NCBI GenBank assembly: GCA_963970005.1
Contig: CAXAMN010029061.1
Location: 420,283-484,282 of the forward strand
DNA length: 64,000 nucleotides
Reading direction: 5' to 3'
From: Durusdinium trenchii
Lineage: Eukaryota > Sar > Dinophyceae > Suessiales > Symbiodiniaceae
Position 1 is the first letter of the stretch. Each line of letters starts with the position of its first letter. The notes beneath the pieces are model-generated. The model saw nothing but the letters and a program-made list of their open reading frames with translations, was not told the DNA's origin and did no database searches. Below, piece after piece: positions 1 to 11,537 of the stretch. The position numbers and the translations under genes were made by a program.

Positions 1-10
1 CATCAACGGA

Positions 11-900
11 GTGCCAACCAACCGACCAACCAACCAAGCAACAACGCAGCCAAGCCAACAACCAACCAAGCAACCAACAAACCAAGCAACCAAAGCAACC
101 AACAAGCAAACGAAATCCAAGCAAACAACAAGCCAAGCAGGCCGAACCAACCAACACACCAACCAAAGGAAGGAGAGTAAAACAGAAAGGGTGGGTAGCC
201 CCAGCAGCAAACAAACCAAGCAACCAAACGTTTTCCCCAAATGCTGTCGATACTTGCTTTGCATTGGTAGCCCACCAAGCAACCAACAAACCAAGCAACC
301 AAAACCACACAATCCTGTGTTTTCCCAAATGCTGTCGATACTTGGTTCGCATTGCCGCATTGCGGGGAGGCGCTGCGCCCTCCCCCGCACCCCCTCCCGC
401 CTTTATTTACGCAGCATCCATCCATCCATCCCTCCATGCATCCATCTATCCATCAACCAAGCACACAAACAGAAAAAAGTGCATGTCCATCAAGCACTGT
501 ATCATGCAAGCAATCAACAGCAAGCAAACCAAGCAACCAACACACCAAAAAGTTACATTTTTCTCCTTGTCCATGATCCATCCATCACTGTATGTGTTTT
601 CCCAAAAACCAAGCAACCAACAAGCCAAGCAGGCCGAACCAACCAACACACCAACCAAAGGAAGTGGGGCAAAAAAGAAAGGGTGGGTAGCCTACCGAGC
701 CACCAGCAAACCAAGCAACCAAACGGTGTTTTCCCCAAATGCTGTCGATACTTGCTGTGTATTGGTAGCCCACCAAGCAACCAACAAACCAAGCAACCAA
801 AGCCACACAACCCTGTGTTTTCCCCAACTGCTGTCGATATTTGGCTTGCATTACAACAAGCTAGCCAACCAACCAACCAACACACCAAGCAAAGGAAGGG
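11..900. repeat. CCAAC/CAAGC-type complex satellite with internal duplication
   Basis: The block is built from short CCAACCAAGC-like units on the + strand. A unit of about 230 bp is present twice (about 118-347 and 606-838), and both copies contain CCAAATGCTGTCGATACTTG or a close variant. The long open frames here encode only Pro/Gln/Thr/Asn-rich repeats, or Trp/Leu/Gly-rich repeats on the other strand, so I do not call a gene. Confidence 0.85.
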
Positions 901-902
901 TG

Positions 903-1070
903 GGTGAAAAAGAAAGGGTCGAGGGTCAAAAAAGAAAGGGTAGAGGGTGAAAAAGAAGGTTCGAGGGTGAAAAAAGAAGGTTCAGAGGGTGAAAAAGAAA
1001 GGTGGAGGATGGAAAAAATAGGGTGGGGTGAAAAAAAAGGGTTCAAGGGTGAACAAAAAGGTTGCCCGAT
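903..1070. repeat. GGGTGAAAAAGAAAGG minisatellite
   Basis: Imperfect tandem copies of a purine-rich unit of about 16-20 bp (GAGGGTGAAAAAGAAGGT-like) directly follow the upstream satellite. They are strongly purine-biased on the + strand. Confidence 0.8.
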
Positions 1071-2143
1071 ACGTTAGGATGTTCACAGTATGTTATTTGG
1101 GAGATTTTGCGAGCATGCCTATTGAACAAGTCTGGTGAAAAAAGTCTTTGTTGGTAAGTGAGTCCAAACAGGTGTTCAGTGTCCACTAATCGGTGGCCAT
1201 GGTAGTTAGCCTGGCGACGAACATGATTTATTCCTGAATTACCCCATGCTATTTTCAGTGTAGTTGTGTTGTGGAAGTGTGAAGTGTCCTACCCAGGGTC
1301 CAGTGTTGAGACTCTCGGAGCATGTCCTCTAGGAAAGCTCCTTGGAACAGAGTGTACATGATAATCAGATATATCGTAGTATCATCAAATGAACTCCTTC
1401 GAAACCATTCTGAATCATTTCTCTTGCAGTTGCAAGCACCTCAACATAATATTGGGGAGCTGAGCCTTCAGTCACTGTGACGTGTTTACGTATTTGAGGC
1501 TGAGCTTCGTACCAGCAGCTAGCAAAACGAAGACTGCCAGAAAGAAGCAATTGAGGACACTAGCATGGGAGACCATTGCCAGTCCCCCTTCGGTGCAGAA
1601 AGCACAAGCTTGAACACTGTCACGAGGAGTCAATGTTGAGAACAGTCAAACACAGTGCACATCGATGCACTCAATCTCTGTCGCAGAACAATTGGCCAAC
1701 ACTCCTTTATTGACTCCTTTATTGACTCGTTTGTTTGAGCTTTAGGCCCTTTCGGCGGGGCTTTAGGATGTTTAAGGGCGTAGGATTGAGCGTTTCTAGC
1801 AGCTAACAGTTTAGGTATCCAAACTCCTCATTGCGTGAGACAGTACACGAGGGCAAGAAACAAATACCACATGTCAGCAGATCTCGGCAAACCCCATGAG
1901 ATCCAGTGGTGTGAAATGACGGCTTGTTTCAGATGGAGTGAGTGAAGATGATTTGTTTACGTGGGAACAGCAACTTTCCACTGCTTTTGTGTGCAGGTCT
2001 TGCGTGACTCTTCAGTGAAGTACAAGGACGCGCCTTAGCAACACATGGTGAAGGTCAAAAAGCTCTTCATTTGAGGAGTCTGTTTGTTCCGTGCTAAACC
2101 TGCTCTTGGTCGCTTTCTTTTGTTCATGCTCCGTTTTGCTCAG
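1071..2143. other. No recognisable gene
   Basis: About 1.07 kb of non-repetitive sequence. It may include the 5' end or earlier exons of the GTPase gene whose zinc-ribbon exon follows, but I found no second CxxC zinc motif and no convincing exon. Confidence 0.5.
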
Positions 2144-2202
2144 CAGGACAAGACCCGCTTGCTTCTTTGCCAGCGTTGCTACAGGTTACAGCATTATCAC
2201 AG
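2144..2202 (+). CDS. Probable zinc-ribbon exon of a YqeH/NOA1-type GTPase
   Basis: The short open segment contains the motif CQRCYRLQHYH, which closely resembles the second half of the N-terminal zinc ribbon of YqeH-family circularly permuted GTPases (CxRCfRLxHYN). It follows a pyrimidine-rich stretch ending in CAG and ends before a GC dinucleotide (CACAG|GCCG), which fits a non-canonical dinoflagellate donor. In the family this zinc ribbon precedes the NKxD motif. Here the matching GTPase exons start at 6,058 on the same strand, so I infer one gene with a large intron. The first CxxC half and the linker between this exon and 6,058 were not found. Alternatively this is a relic of a duplicated copy. 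Confidence 0.55.
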
Positions 2203-2792
2203 GCCGTATCCGTTCGCATGTGGCTCAATCATCACATTCTGGTTCAAGAACAATTGCAACAGAACAATGGTATGCTTAGTATGCTTGTGTGTGCGATTCA
2301 CAGTGTTCTCAGGTCCTTTGCAATGGTTTCCTATGCAACATGTAGTTTTGCAATGCCACATGCTCCATGCTGCTCTAGGCTAGATGAGCATGTGAAGGGA
2401 GGCTTCTACCGCATGGAAGGTGGCCGTGATTGGGAACACGAGGCCAGGCATGTGCATTCCGATTCTCCCCTCCTGGTACAATAAAGAGCAGAAGCAGCAG
2501 AGGTACCCATGTTTGTCTTGCATCTGAAGGCAGAGATCGTTGAGAAGATCGTTAGGCGAATACGTTTCAGACTCGAATGCTGAGAGGTGAAACAGACAAA
2601 GAGTTGGCCAAGCATTTTGTCTTCCTTAATGCCTTGTTGACTCCATTGCTCTTGAGCCACAGCTTTTGAGGCTCAAATAGCTGGGAGGTTTTGGATGCCA
2701 CGATCATGTTACATTTTCATGGATAATTTTGACAGGTACCGCTTCTCCAAATCACGCATCACTGGAGTTGCTGGTGCCACTGGAGTCATCAA

Positions 2793-5110
2793 ATGCAGCT
2801 TGCATGGCGCATTTGCAAGTCTTCAAAGGCTCCTCTGATCTTCCTAACTTTCGTGTCGGCCGGGCTCTCTTTCTGGTGCAGCCAGCTTCTGGACGATAAC
2901 GTGCTTAGCACCGAGACCTTTGGCGCAAGCAGACTTTTCGGCAGTCACAAGCTCGTTGACTGGAGGTGGGTGCAGCAGACGCAGAGTCGGATGCGCACAG
3001 CTTTCGTACTCTCTAGGCATACATGGCCATTCCCAGTAAACTGGAAGCCTCAAGTTGACTTCAATTCCATGCTGCTGCCGCTGAACGCTTCTGGGGAGCC
3101 CTCAAATTCAACGCTTCCACAGGACTCCTACAATCTATGGCTGTTTTGCGCTGGACAGTATGAAGACTGTGCATGTTATGGATCCATTCGTTGGGGCATA
3201 GAAGGGCGTTGGGTCTACGTCCCCCCTCCCAACCCACTTGTTGCAAATCACTTGAAATGTCAAGTAGGCAAACTGGCAGGAGCGCCGGATTTGATAGACG
3301 TAAGCCCAGGAGATGATTCAAAGCACTGTGAATGCCAGGTAAATACAGCGAGCCACTTTTTTAAGTGCATGAATGTTCTGGCCTTGCCACGGTCTGAGCG
3401 AAAAAAGATACAACCTGAAGAGGGAGCAAACTGCAACAAATTTGCTGAAGATGCAAGTGCAGCTGGACGATTTGCGTGGACAGGCCTGATGGGGATTTGC
3501 ACTCCAGGATGGATTGACGTTCCGTTGGGGCCAAAGCAGATCCCTTACAAAAAGGTAACTGCTTTTCTAAAAACCTATGTTGCAGCAACCTTCACAACAA
3601 ATTATAAGCGTTTATACAAAGATGGCTGGTTGAGACGAGCATTTGTAAGCTATCTCAGCGGCCCCTTAGAAGGCATTGAGTCACAAACCATGGAACTTCT
3701 GGTGGAGTCAGTTCACCGTTTCTCGGTCTATCCGATTGTTGTACTGCATGCTGGTATGGCGACACCCTTGCATTGGAGCCCTCGGATATTTCCGCGTTTG
3801 GTTTTACTCAGCATCAACGACCTCCCGATCGCACTAGGTCATGACTACACTCTACTGCTGGCCGCAGTGATTTGTCGGGTGCAAACTGGCATCTTGCTAA
3901 ACCACAACTCACTGGTATTTCCAGGCATTGATCGGTTGTTCATCGCTGCAGAGCATGAAATCAATGCCCAGTATCCTTATCCGATCATGCCAGCTCACTT
4001 CATCAACAAGAAGCCAGAAGATGGAGGCACCTATTGGCCACATGTTTGTGCCCAAGGTTCGTGCTCAAAGCAGTCAATGCGCTGGAGTCAATTTGGTCTT
4101 TTTTGGAGCCAGCATGCCTTACCCTTCTTAAGCACCACATTACGAGCCATTTTGCGCGATGAGATGTGGGAAACAGAGCCTCCATTCGAACCTATTCGGG
4201 TCCGGCGTGCCCGGGATATCGAGTCACTTGTGAATGTAGCGCTCTGGAGAGTCGGTGCAACCAAGCAGTGCCTCGGCTGGGGTACATTGTAGATTTTGTT
4301 CTATGACATACTCGACTCATAATGTTATGTAATTAATGTTTGAGGTACATTTTGTAAAGAGGTGGGAATATATAGTCTTATATAATTGCCAGCCAAAAGA
4401 TGGATTTAGAAGCAATTGTACAAAGGTCAGCTTTGATTCCCTTGGATCTCACTCTTCATTTCTACAGTTGGAAGTTGGAAGTGCTCATGACAGCATGTTG
4501 CCTCCAAAAGTAGCTGTCCCTGTGTAAATTATGAAAGGCTGTTCCACAGAACCATCCCGGCATATGCTAGAGCTTGCTGTTGATGGATATTTGGACGAAA
4601 GGGACAGAGAGCGAGCGACGGAGGGAGGGAGGGAGGGAGGGAGGGAGAGTTTGGGCACCAGACCACATGAACTTTAGCGTGCGGTATGCAGTAGTAGTAC
4701 GAGACACAGTATTCAACGGATGCGTTTAGAGCAAGGTGTAGACACTGTGTCAATTGAGCTGTTTCCAGAGACTTGCTTGGAAGCCCAGGTGGTGCAAAGT
4801 GGATGCACCTGATGCAACGGAGGTGGAAGAATGGCTGCAGGTGAGGCATAACTCAGATTGTGGAGACCGCGCAGTATGCGCCCCACTCAGCGGCGACAAC
4901 CGATTTTATCCATACGGAATACCAAAGGTGTTTGTATCGTTGCGCTTCAGCCCAGACCTCAAAAGGTCACGGGCAATCTTAGCGGGAGTTACAGCCAGGC
5001 ATCAGAACAGTAGCCTGCCAAATCCCATTGTTTACTACCAAAAGAGCTATCGCACCGGAAAGCAGGCGAAGATGGACCGGCAGGAAATCCCCTGCTTGCT
5101 TGGAGTTTGA
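2793..5110 (+). CDS. Membrane-anchored glycosyltransferase-like protein, two exons
   Basis: Exon 1 (2793-4267) opens with ATG. A hydrophobic segment at about residues 13-32 suggests a type II signal anchor. A Cys-containing region follows, and then, from about residue 270, a stretch resembling nucleotide-sugar transferase folds (FVSYLSGPLEG; a segment on pressing surface-sugar-type 'YPIVVLHAG'; then 'GIDRLFIAAEHEI'). The frame runs to a TAG at 4290, but joining CA|GTGCC at 4267/4268 to CCCAG|GTGGTGC at 4788/4789 restores a clean frame reading ATKQ-WCKVDAPDA and continues to the stop at 5108-5110, for a product of about 598 aa. The inferred intron is 521 bp, GT-AG, and contains a GGGA repeat. 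The family assignment is by resemblance and the substrate is unknown. The gene lies between the putative zinc exon and the core of the GTPase gene, on the same strand. Confidence 0.6.
4617..4650. repeat. GGGA tetranucleotide repeat
   Basis: About seven tandem GGGA/GGAG units lie inside the inferred 521-bp intron of the glycosyltransferase-like gene. Confidence 0.85.
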
Positions 5111-6057
5111 GCTTCAAGTCGCTAGGAGGTCATGGCCAAGAGAATCCATCAAGAGGAGCTTTAGGAGCACTGAAGACCTGGAGAGACTTTGACCACTCAC
5201 TCCTTCGACCTGGAGAGACTTTGGCGAAGGAACTCAACATGACTGGAAGAAAGATCTAGGTAGGATGTTGGAGGCAAGGCATGGATGCAAGCCTTTGAGT
5301 GGAGCCATTGGTGCAGAGACCCTGAGAGACTGACGATAGGCACCAATCACTGCCAGGATTCTTGCGCAATGCCAACACACGGAAGAAGCCCCGAGTGCAG
5401 TACATACCTGTGTGGCGAAAAAGGATGACACGCGATGCTGCCTCCTTCAAGTCGCGTTCTTGTTCTTGAGACTCAACACAATAATTTGTCTTGTCCGTTT
5501 TGCCAGAACGGGGGCAGGGCAGGCAGTTGAGGGCGAAGTACTAGAAATGAATTAGTAAGACGTAGCTGTCGTAACTGAAGTAAGCTGCTACATGCAACGA
5601 CACAGAAGGGCTCTTCGCATTGTCGAAACAGTTCCGAGAGTTTGAGGGAAATCAAGCATCGCATTTTCTGAGAAATGAGCTTTTGATGTGACTCTATGTG
5701 ATGATGTTAATATATGTTACAGTAATACTGTAATAGGATTTTTGCTGTTTTTATGTGCAATATTGTTCACCGTTGCATGGAGTAGGGAGTTACTGAGTTG
5801 TCAACACGTGCTCGGACCCAAGGCAAGGGGTCGATTGCGATCAGCTCAGCTGTCTTTTAGTGTCACTCAATCTGAAGATGAGTACTGGTGTTTTTGAATA
5901 TGAGGTGTTCAACCTGACATGTTGACTCAGACCCTGAACCCCTGAGAATTTTAGCGAGACACGCGAGATCAAGGGTTGAATCATTGTGTTGTTTGGGTTC
6001 GTTTGTAAGCCCCAAACCCGATTCCAATGTGCCAAACGATGAAACACTTGACACAAG
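5111..6057. other. Non-coding stretch, nothing recognised
   Basis: This contains the 3' flank of the glycosyltransferase-like gene, a short direct repeat (GACCTGGAGAGACTTT at about 5178 and 5208), and sequence leading into the first confident GTPase exon. An undetected exon linking the zinc ribbon to the GTPase domain could lie here. Confidence 0.5.
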
Positions 6058-8567
6058 GTGCTAATGATCGTCGACATTCTGGACTTTGAAAGCTCACTGG
6101 TGCTACTTGAGATTTCAACAGCATGTGCTACAGTGAGTGTTACAGTGCGAACCAGCAAGAGCAATTGCTAATTTTCCTGAGGTGCCAGAACTTTTTGATG
6201 GTTGCAGGAATCGACAGCTCACACCTTAGACCGACGCTCGTTGCACATTTTGGTTGCAAAGCCTACAGGTTTCCGGTCATTGTCATCGTCAACAAGGTTG
6301 ATTGCCTCCTGGACACCATGGCCAACAAGGAGAAGGCAAAGCACAAATTGCCGTGTCCACACTGCATCAAGCAATTGGTAGCAAGTTGTAGCGCACTAAG
6401 CTCCAAGCCAGTGTACGACATTCTTAGATTGGTATGTTATTATGCAATATGAAGCAGTGCCTTAGACTGCGCACGCCACACAACTGGCCGAGCACATTTT
6501 GAGTGTGAGAAACGACTTGTTTCAGCGGCACTGGTCTACCCTCCGGCAGCGTTGCCGTTGCCGCCGGTGATCTATAGCAACGTAGGGATATTCTCAGATA
6601 TGGACGGTGCTGGTAGTTCAAGATGGTGATCATCCGCCAGGGCCTGGAGCGGTTGAAGGTGTGGGTGCGCAGGATGTCTCGTCAGATTCGCAACGTCCAT
6701 GCAAACGATGTGGCCGGGGCTCCCAGAGACTTAGGACTTTCGTCTAAGTCCCCTTTGTTTTTGTTCTCTTCAGATCCTGGTCAGCTCTCAAAGTGGATTC
6801 GGCTTCAAGCAGTTGGAGGACCGCTTGAGGCCACAGCGCACTCCCTCAGTTTGTTCACGCGAACCCCTCTCTCACCAAGGCATCATTTGGAACCTGAGGA
6901 CTGCGGCCAGTCAAAGCCTGGATATCAATGGATGTTGCAGCCATGCTAGGTGCTAGGCAGCTAGGGAGTGCTAAGACATCCTGAAAGCTCAGCGAGGCAG
7001 GTATGACTCATGACCACAGTCTGGAGCAAGGCAAAGCATTTTAAGGGCGCCTTGTTTAAACATATATAGGTAGTTAATGGTAGTTAGTTGTATGTAATTG
7101 TCACATTTCCGCCAAAAGATGACCCCCACAAAGGGTGCAGTGCTGAGTTTGGTACTTACTGTAATAGTGGTAAGTAAAATCATAAAATCATTGCTTGAAA
7201 GCTATGATACTGAAGGAACGTGAGATAGGACTTGTGAAACGATGGGTCGGGTGAGAAGCATAAGCCTTAACCTGTGTCATGAGTCATCAGGAAAGAGCCT
7301 ACATGTCCCTCCTCCTATCTCATCAGGTCAAACCATACAACATTTGACCCTGGCACACATATTTATGTTGTCATAAACGCTTGAGATTGCACGGTTTCAG
7401 GAGGTATTTGATATAAAAACCTCAACACATGACCTAGGAATATGTCGCCAGATGGCCAATGTATCTATATATATGCATACACATGTGTTTGGGAAGAAGA
7501 ATAAAGAACTAGGGCGGCAAGAAACCATATAACATAACTCAGGCAGTTGGAAACAGTCAGGGAATATGCCTAAGTCATGAAGCTTTCATCAGTCATCTTT
7601 CTCCTTACATATTCTATTCTAAACCTGCGGATTGTTCCGCCGGCCTTTTTGGGTCCAGCATGTCGAGTTGATGCATGCCATGTTTAAAGTGCCATTCACG
7701 GACGAACCCCTTTCGAATTTGGCAACCTTGTCACGAAAGCTAGCTGTAGCTAGCTGGAGTCTGTCTTGCTTTAGCAAGGAGGGTGGGAGCCGAGGACCTG
7801 AGTGCAGATACCTGATTTATCAGGCTTTAACCTCCCCCCCCCCCGCGGGTTCAACTCCACCCTTCTCCTCAGTACCTGCTGCTGCTTGGTCTCTTGCTGC
7901 TTGCATGCTTGGTGCTGCTGATTGCCTTTGGCTGCTTGCTGGTTGCTGCTGACGTGTTGGGGCATGAGCGAAGAGTTCGGTGGGGGAAGCGGGTGATGAA
8001 GAGTTTGGTGATGTTTGGTGGAAGCATGGCAGTAGTTGAGTTTTCCCTTTGTGCATCCTAAATTAACTATATTATTGTCACGCTGCCCCAACTCGTGTCA
8101 TGGTACGGTTGATGCCATTCATGCGGTTCAGGGTTGCTGCACTTGTTGCAACGCAACGAATAGACACTCTCAGGTGAGGCGTGGCTTGGTTTTCTTGAGG
8201 TGACACTTGGTCAGGAATCGAGGTGCGCCTCGCAACTTCGGTGACCCTGGCGGGGTGCTTCGCCGCATCCTTGCAGGCTCAAGGGGGGCCATCCTGGTGG
8301 TCACGATGCCCGTTCTTGATTTTTTAGGAATTATGCATCACGCGTGAGCAATGTTTTGCCTAAGCCATCTAGCACACGGAGCCGCAAAGTCACTACAAGT
8401 ACTACAAGCGAGTGCACGCATGACATTTCCAGTTTGCTGCTGTTTGCTGCTGCTTGGTTGCTGCTGCTTGGTTGCTGCTGCTTGGTTGGTGCTGCTTGGT
8501 TGCTGCTGCTTGGTTGCTGCTGCTTGGTTGTTGCTGCTTGGTTGCTGCTGCTCGGTTGCTGCTGCTG

Positions 8568-8605
<38 letters not shown>

Positions 8606-11537
8606 TGCTGCTGCTGCTGCTGCTGCTGCTCCTGCTCTTGGTTGCTGCTGCTGCTGCTTGGTTGCTGCTGCTGCTGCTGCTTGGTTGCTGCTACTGCTTG
8701 GTAGCTGCTGCTGCTTGGTGCTTGCTGCCGCTTCCGCTGCCGCTGCTGGCTACGGTTATTGTTGTTGTGGCGGCTGCTGCTGCTGCTGTTGCTGGGGTGG
8801 TTGTGTGTTGCCATGTCTTGCTTGTGTTGGGGTTGTATTGGGGGGTGCTGTTGACACTCTCCTTTACCCTCGGCCATGACATGTTGCGCTTCCCGGCCAG
8901 GCTTTTGCTGCTAAAAGAGCCCCAGCGTTGTTTCTTTCCCTAGCTTTCGCCACCCCCCCTGGGCCACAAGTCTACTGCTGATGACTTATTCGCAGTGTCC
9001 TACAACTCAGATGTCACTAGCCCAGCGGACTCCTATGTCAATAGACCGCGGTATAGGTGACTAGCAGTGCCAAGTGGCAAGCGAAATCTTGATGTGTGGC
9101 ACGGCTACGACAAAGGACCCCAGATGGATCTATGTGGTTGGCAGAGTGAACTCCGGAAAGTCCACCTTTGTGAACCGCTTCTTGTGGTACATTGGTTACA
9201 GGTCCAAGCTGTCCAAACTCCATATGTTTTCTGACATTTTCTGACTGCCAGGCACCAGGGAGTGGTTCACTACAAAAGGGCTGTAGGGGGTGTGACCCGG
9301 TCGCCAGTGCCAGTTGCCTAAAAATCCGTTTGCTGCGCTTCGACCGTTACACCGTTTGCTGTGTGCGCTGGCTTCAACTGAGGCCTGGCACTACACTTCA
9401 TTTTGTCTCTTTCGGCTTGCCCAAGGCTGCCGCGCTTGAAAGGTTATTTTTTGCTCAAAATGTATGAGGTCGTATGGAAGAAAAATCCATACTGGCCCGA
9501 ATGGTTGGACTCACAATGTATGCATGCATAACCATGCCCTCAAGACTCAGACCCCTGCTGAATGTTTGGAGCAATCTTCATCAAACTACTTTCTTTCGTA
9601 TCCATTCATTCCGAATTCCGTATTCCAACTTTTTGGCATGGTGGTTCATGTTGTTTTGCTGCTGCTACCATGCAGGGTTTTCGCTTGGTGGATACGCCTG
9701 GCATCCCATCCAAGAGCCAGGCTTTTGATGGGCAATCTTGATTCAAAAAGTCCCAAGTCCAAGTCCCAATTCCTCGCAGGTGACCGCAAAGCTACAGGAA
9801 GCCATAGATTTATACGCAGTACGCTGCCAAGACCAAGATGACCATGTGTTCCTTTAAACATGCAATTTGAAAATAAAGCCACTTTGTTTTCTTTGTACAC
9901 TTTGTTTCGGCCCTTTGTGGCAAGGTGGTTCCCCGCCGGCGCATCAATGCCATTTCCTATGCTCTTCACACAGGACACGACAGGGCTTGGAATGACACAA
10001 TCGAACAAGTCATGAACTCCACAGTCCACTGGATTTCTTCGGCTGCAGGCCGTTCATTTGTGGCTGGTGGACTTGTGCGAATTGATCAGGTTCAGGCATT
10101 CGTGTCACATTCCCATGACGTTCTACTTGTCACAAAACCTATGTAGCATCAGCTACGTGGAGTTACTCTTGCTTTAGCAAGTTTTTGGCTGGGGAATGGA
10201 ATCGGCCACTCAGTGGACTAGACCCCTTCCCTCCCGTGGGGCCCTTATGTTTCGCTTCATTTCGACGTATACACACATTTGATTGTGACACATGCTTCAC
10301 ATCATGCCACGCATCCACACCTCTCGTTGCATCCGTTTTAAGGCCATGTGATTAGATGCGGAACTGCCTTTGAGCTTGGGAACAACAGCTTGCCCACACA
10401 TCACTTTTGCATGTGAAAAAGACGTTCCCCTCCCGATGCTACCTTTCGTCACCAACCCCCGGCCTCAAGTATCTGGCAACACTCAAACAAGATAGATCAA
10501 GATAGTATAAGTATAAGTTCAACTTCAATGATGTTCAGTGCCAGTGCCACCAGCTCCATTCTGTTTTCACTCTGTTTGATCTGAGCCCATCTTTCTCATG
10601 CACTTGCCAGGGAAACATTAGCTTCATCAGCTCTTTCTTTAGCCTTGGCATCACCTTGCATGTTTGTGAGGGCCCTACATTGTTAAAGAGAGCTTAAAGC
10701 GGTTTCGGACATGGAGCCTTAGAAATTCAGGCCAAACCTGCAAGGTGGAGGACTAAAGCAACTCTTTTCATCATTCTGAGAGTTTTGTCAGATGGTAGAA
10801 TCTGGATGCGTGGCAGGACCTTATGAGCAAGAAAGCGGGTACCTTTTTCTATCCACCTCACAGCAGCAACTTCTTTGCAGTGATACGACGTTGTGGAATT
10901 GCAAAGCTATCGTGGCCTATTAGTAGCTTCTTGCTCCTAGTAGCGATGCCCTTTGTTACTAGCTATTTGCTACTAGTAGTAATGCCCTTGTTCCTAGTAG
11001 TAATGCCAGGAGCTACTAGTAGCTATCGTGGCCTATTAAGGCGAAAGTTGCGAGAAGCTAGGCCCACTGGTGCGGCACCGTGTCGAGGTGAGACTGTTTC
11101 ATATTTGTTCAGTTCATGCGAAGCTCTAAGTCATATTTGTCATTGTCAGGTCTTTGGCAGCAGTGATCGCGCTTGGGATGATATTGTCATGCGCTTGGGA
11201 AGATTGGTGCTGCGTGTTGCTTTCAGCTTCTTAGGCATTCTTTGCAGGCAAGGTGATACTTACCTACGGTGTTGATCAGCCTGCAAAGGTCATTGCTGGA
11301 ATGGGTTTGGGCCCAAACTGCTTGGGACAAAAAGATTGTGTTTAATTGTTGGTTTGAGGAACTAACTGTGACGTGCAGCAGTTATATGCAGATGCAAGCC
11401 GTTTTGGCCAAGGATGGGTGTCAATCAGCGGGTATGGCACGAAAGTGCTTGACATTTGGGTTCCAAAAGGACTGAGTCGGCATGTCGCCGCATGTAGGCA
11501 TGAAGTACCTGACCTGGGGTTCCACGACCCAAGTTAG
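6058..11537 (+). CDS. Circularly permuted GTPase, YqeH/NOA1/RIF1 family, about 15 exons
   Basis: Family GTPases have permuted G motifs (G4-G5-G1-G2-G3) and act in small ribosomal subunit assembly in bacteria, mitochondria and plastids; the organelle cannot be told here because the N-terminus is missing. Exons inferred by frame and motif: 6058-6099 (VDILDF), 6182-6207, 6269-6311 (NKVDC, G4), 6641-6712 (KVWVRRMSRQI), 6774-6829 (SGFGFKQLEDRL), 9124-9201 (GRVNSGKST, G1 Walker A), 9252-9308 (GGVTRSPV), 9383-9425 (PGTTLHFVSFGLP), 9676-9720 (RLVDTPG, G3), 9780-9818, 9925-9973, 10049-10089 (VAGGLVRID), 10817-10865, 11041-11087 (KLGPLVRHRVE), 11150-11192, 11392-11537 (GWVSISG...DIWVPKGL, stop TAG). 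Inferred donors include GT, GC and GA; most acceptors are AG|G. The motif order is exactly that of the family and no key G-motif residue is missing, so I infer a functional host gene. Individual splice sites may be off by a few bases. Confidence 0.85.
6208..6268 (+). other. 61-bp GA-AG intron in the GTPase gene
   Basis: Joining ...GGTTGCAG to GTTTCCGG gives ELFDGCR-FPVIVIVNKVD, the expected family sequence across the junction. The intron starts GAATCG and ends CTACAG. Every nearby alternative with a GT start breaks the frame or inserts family-unlike residues. The GA donor is known from dinoflagellates. Confidence 0.6.
8400..8800. repeat. CTG/TGCTGCTTGGT trinucleotide-derived satellite
   Basis: Tandem TGCTGC and TGCTGCTTGGT units lie within the long intron between the GTPase exons ending at 6829 and starting at 9124. 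Open frames here encode Leu/Ala/Cys runs or, on the - strand, Gln runs. I treat them as repeat translations. Confidence 0.9.
10905..11038. repeat. CTAGTAG-type dispersed minisatellite, copy 1, in a GTPase intron
   Basis: About five degenerate units of the type TTGCTCCTAGTAGCGATGCC are bracketed by an exact 18-bp direct repeat, AGCTATCGTGGCCTATTA, at 10905-10922 and 11021-11038. The right copy ends two bases before the GTPase exon at 11041. Related arrays occur at five other sites in the window. Confidence 0.75.

Noticed and set aside
3..950. Possible Pro/Gln/Asn-rich or Trp/Leu-rich proteins at the left edge
   Set aside because: They are satellite translations with overlapping frames on both strands.
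7845..7860. tRNA B-box-like GGTTCAACTCC
   Set aside because: It lies after a C-run with no A box or foldable cloverleaf upstream.
8338..8943. Poly-Gln (- strand) and poly-Leu/Cys (+ strand) proteins
   Set aside because: They are translations of CTG-type repeats inside a GTPase intron. Several frames on both strands are equally open.
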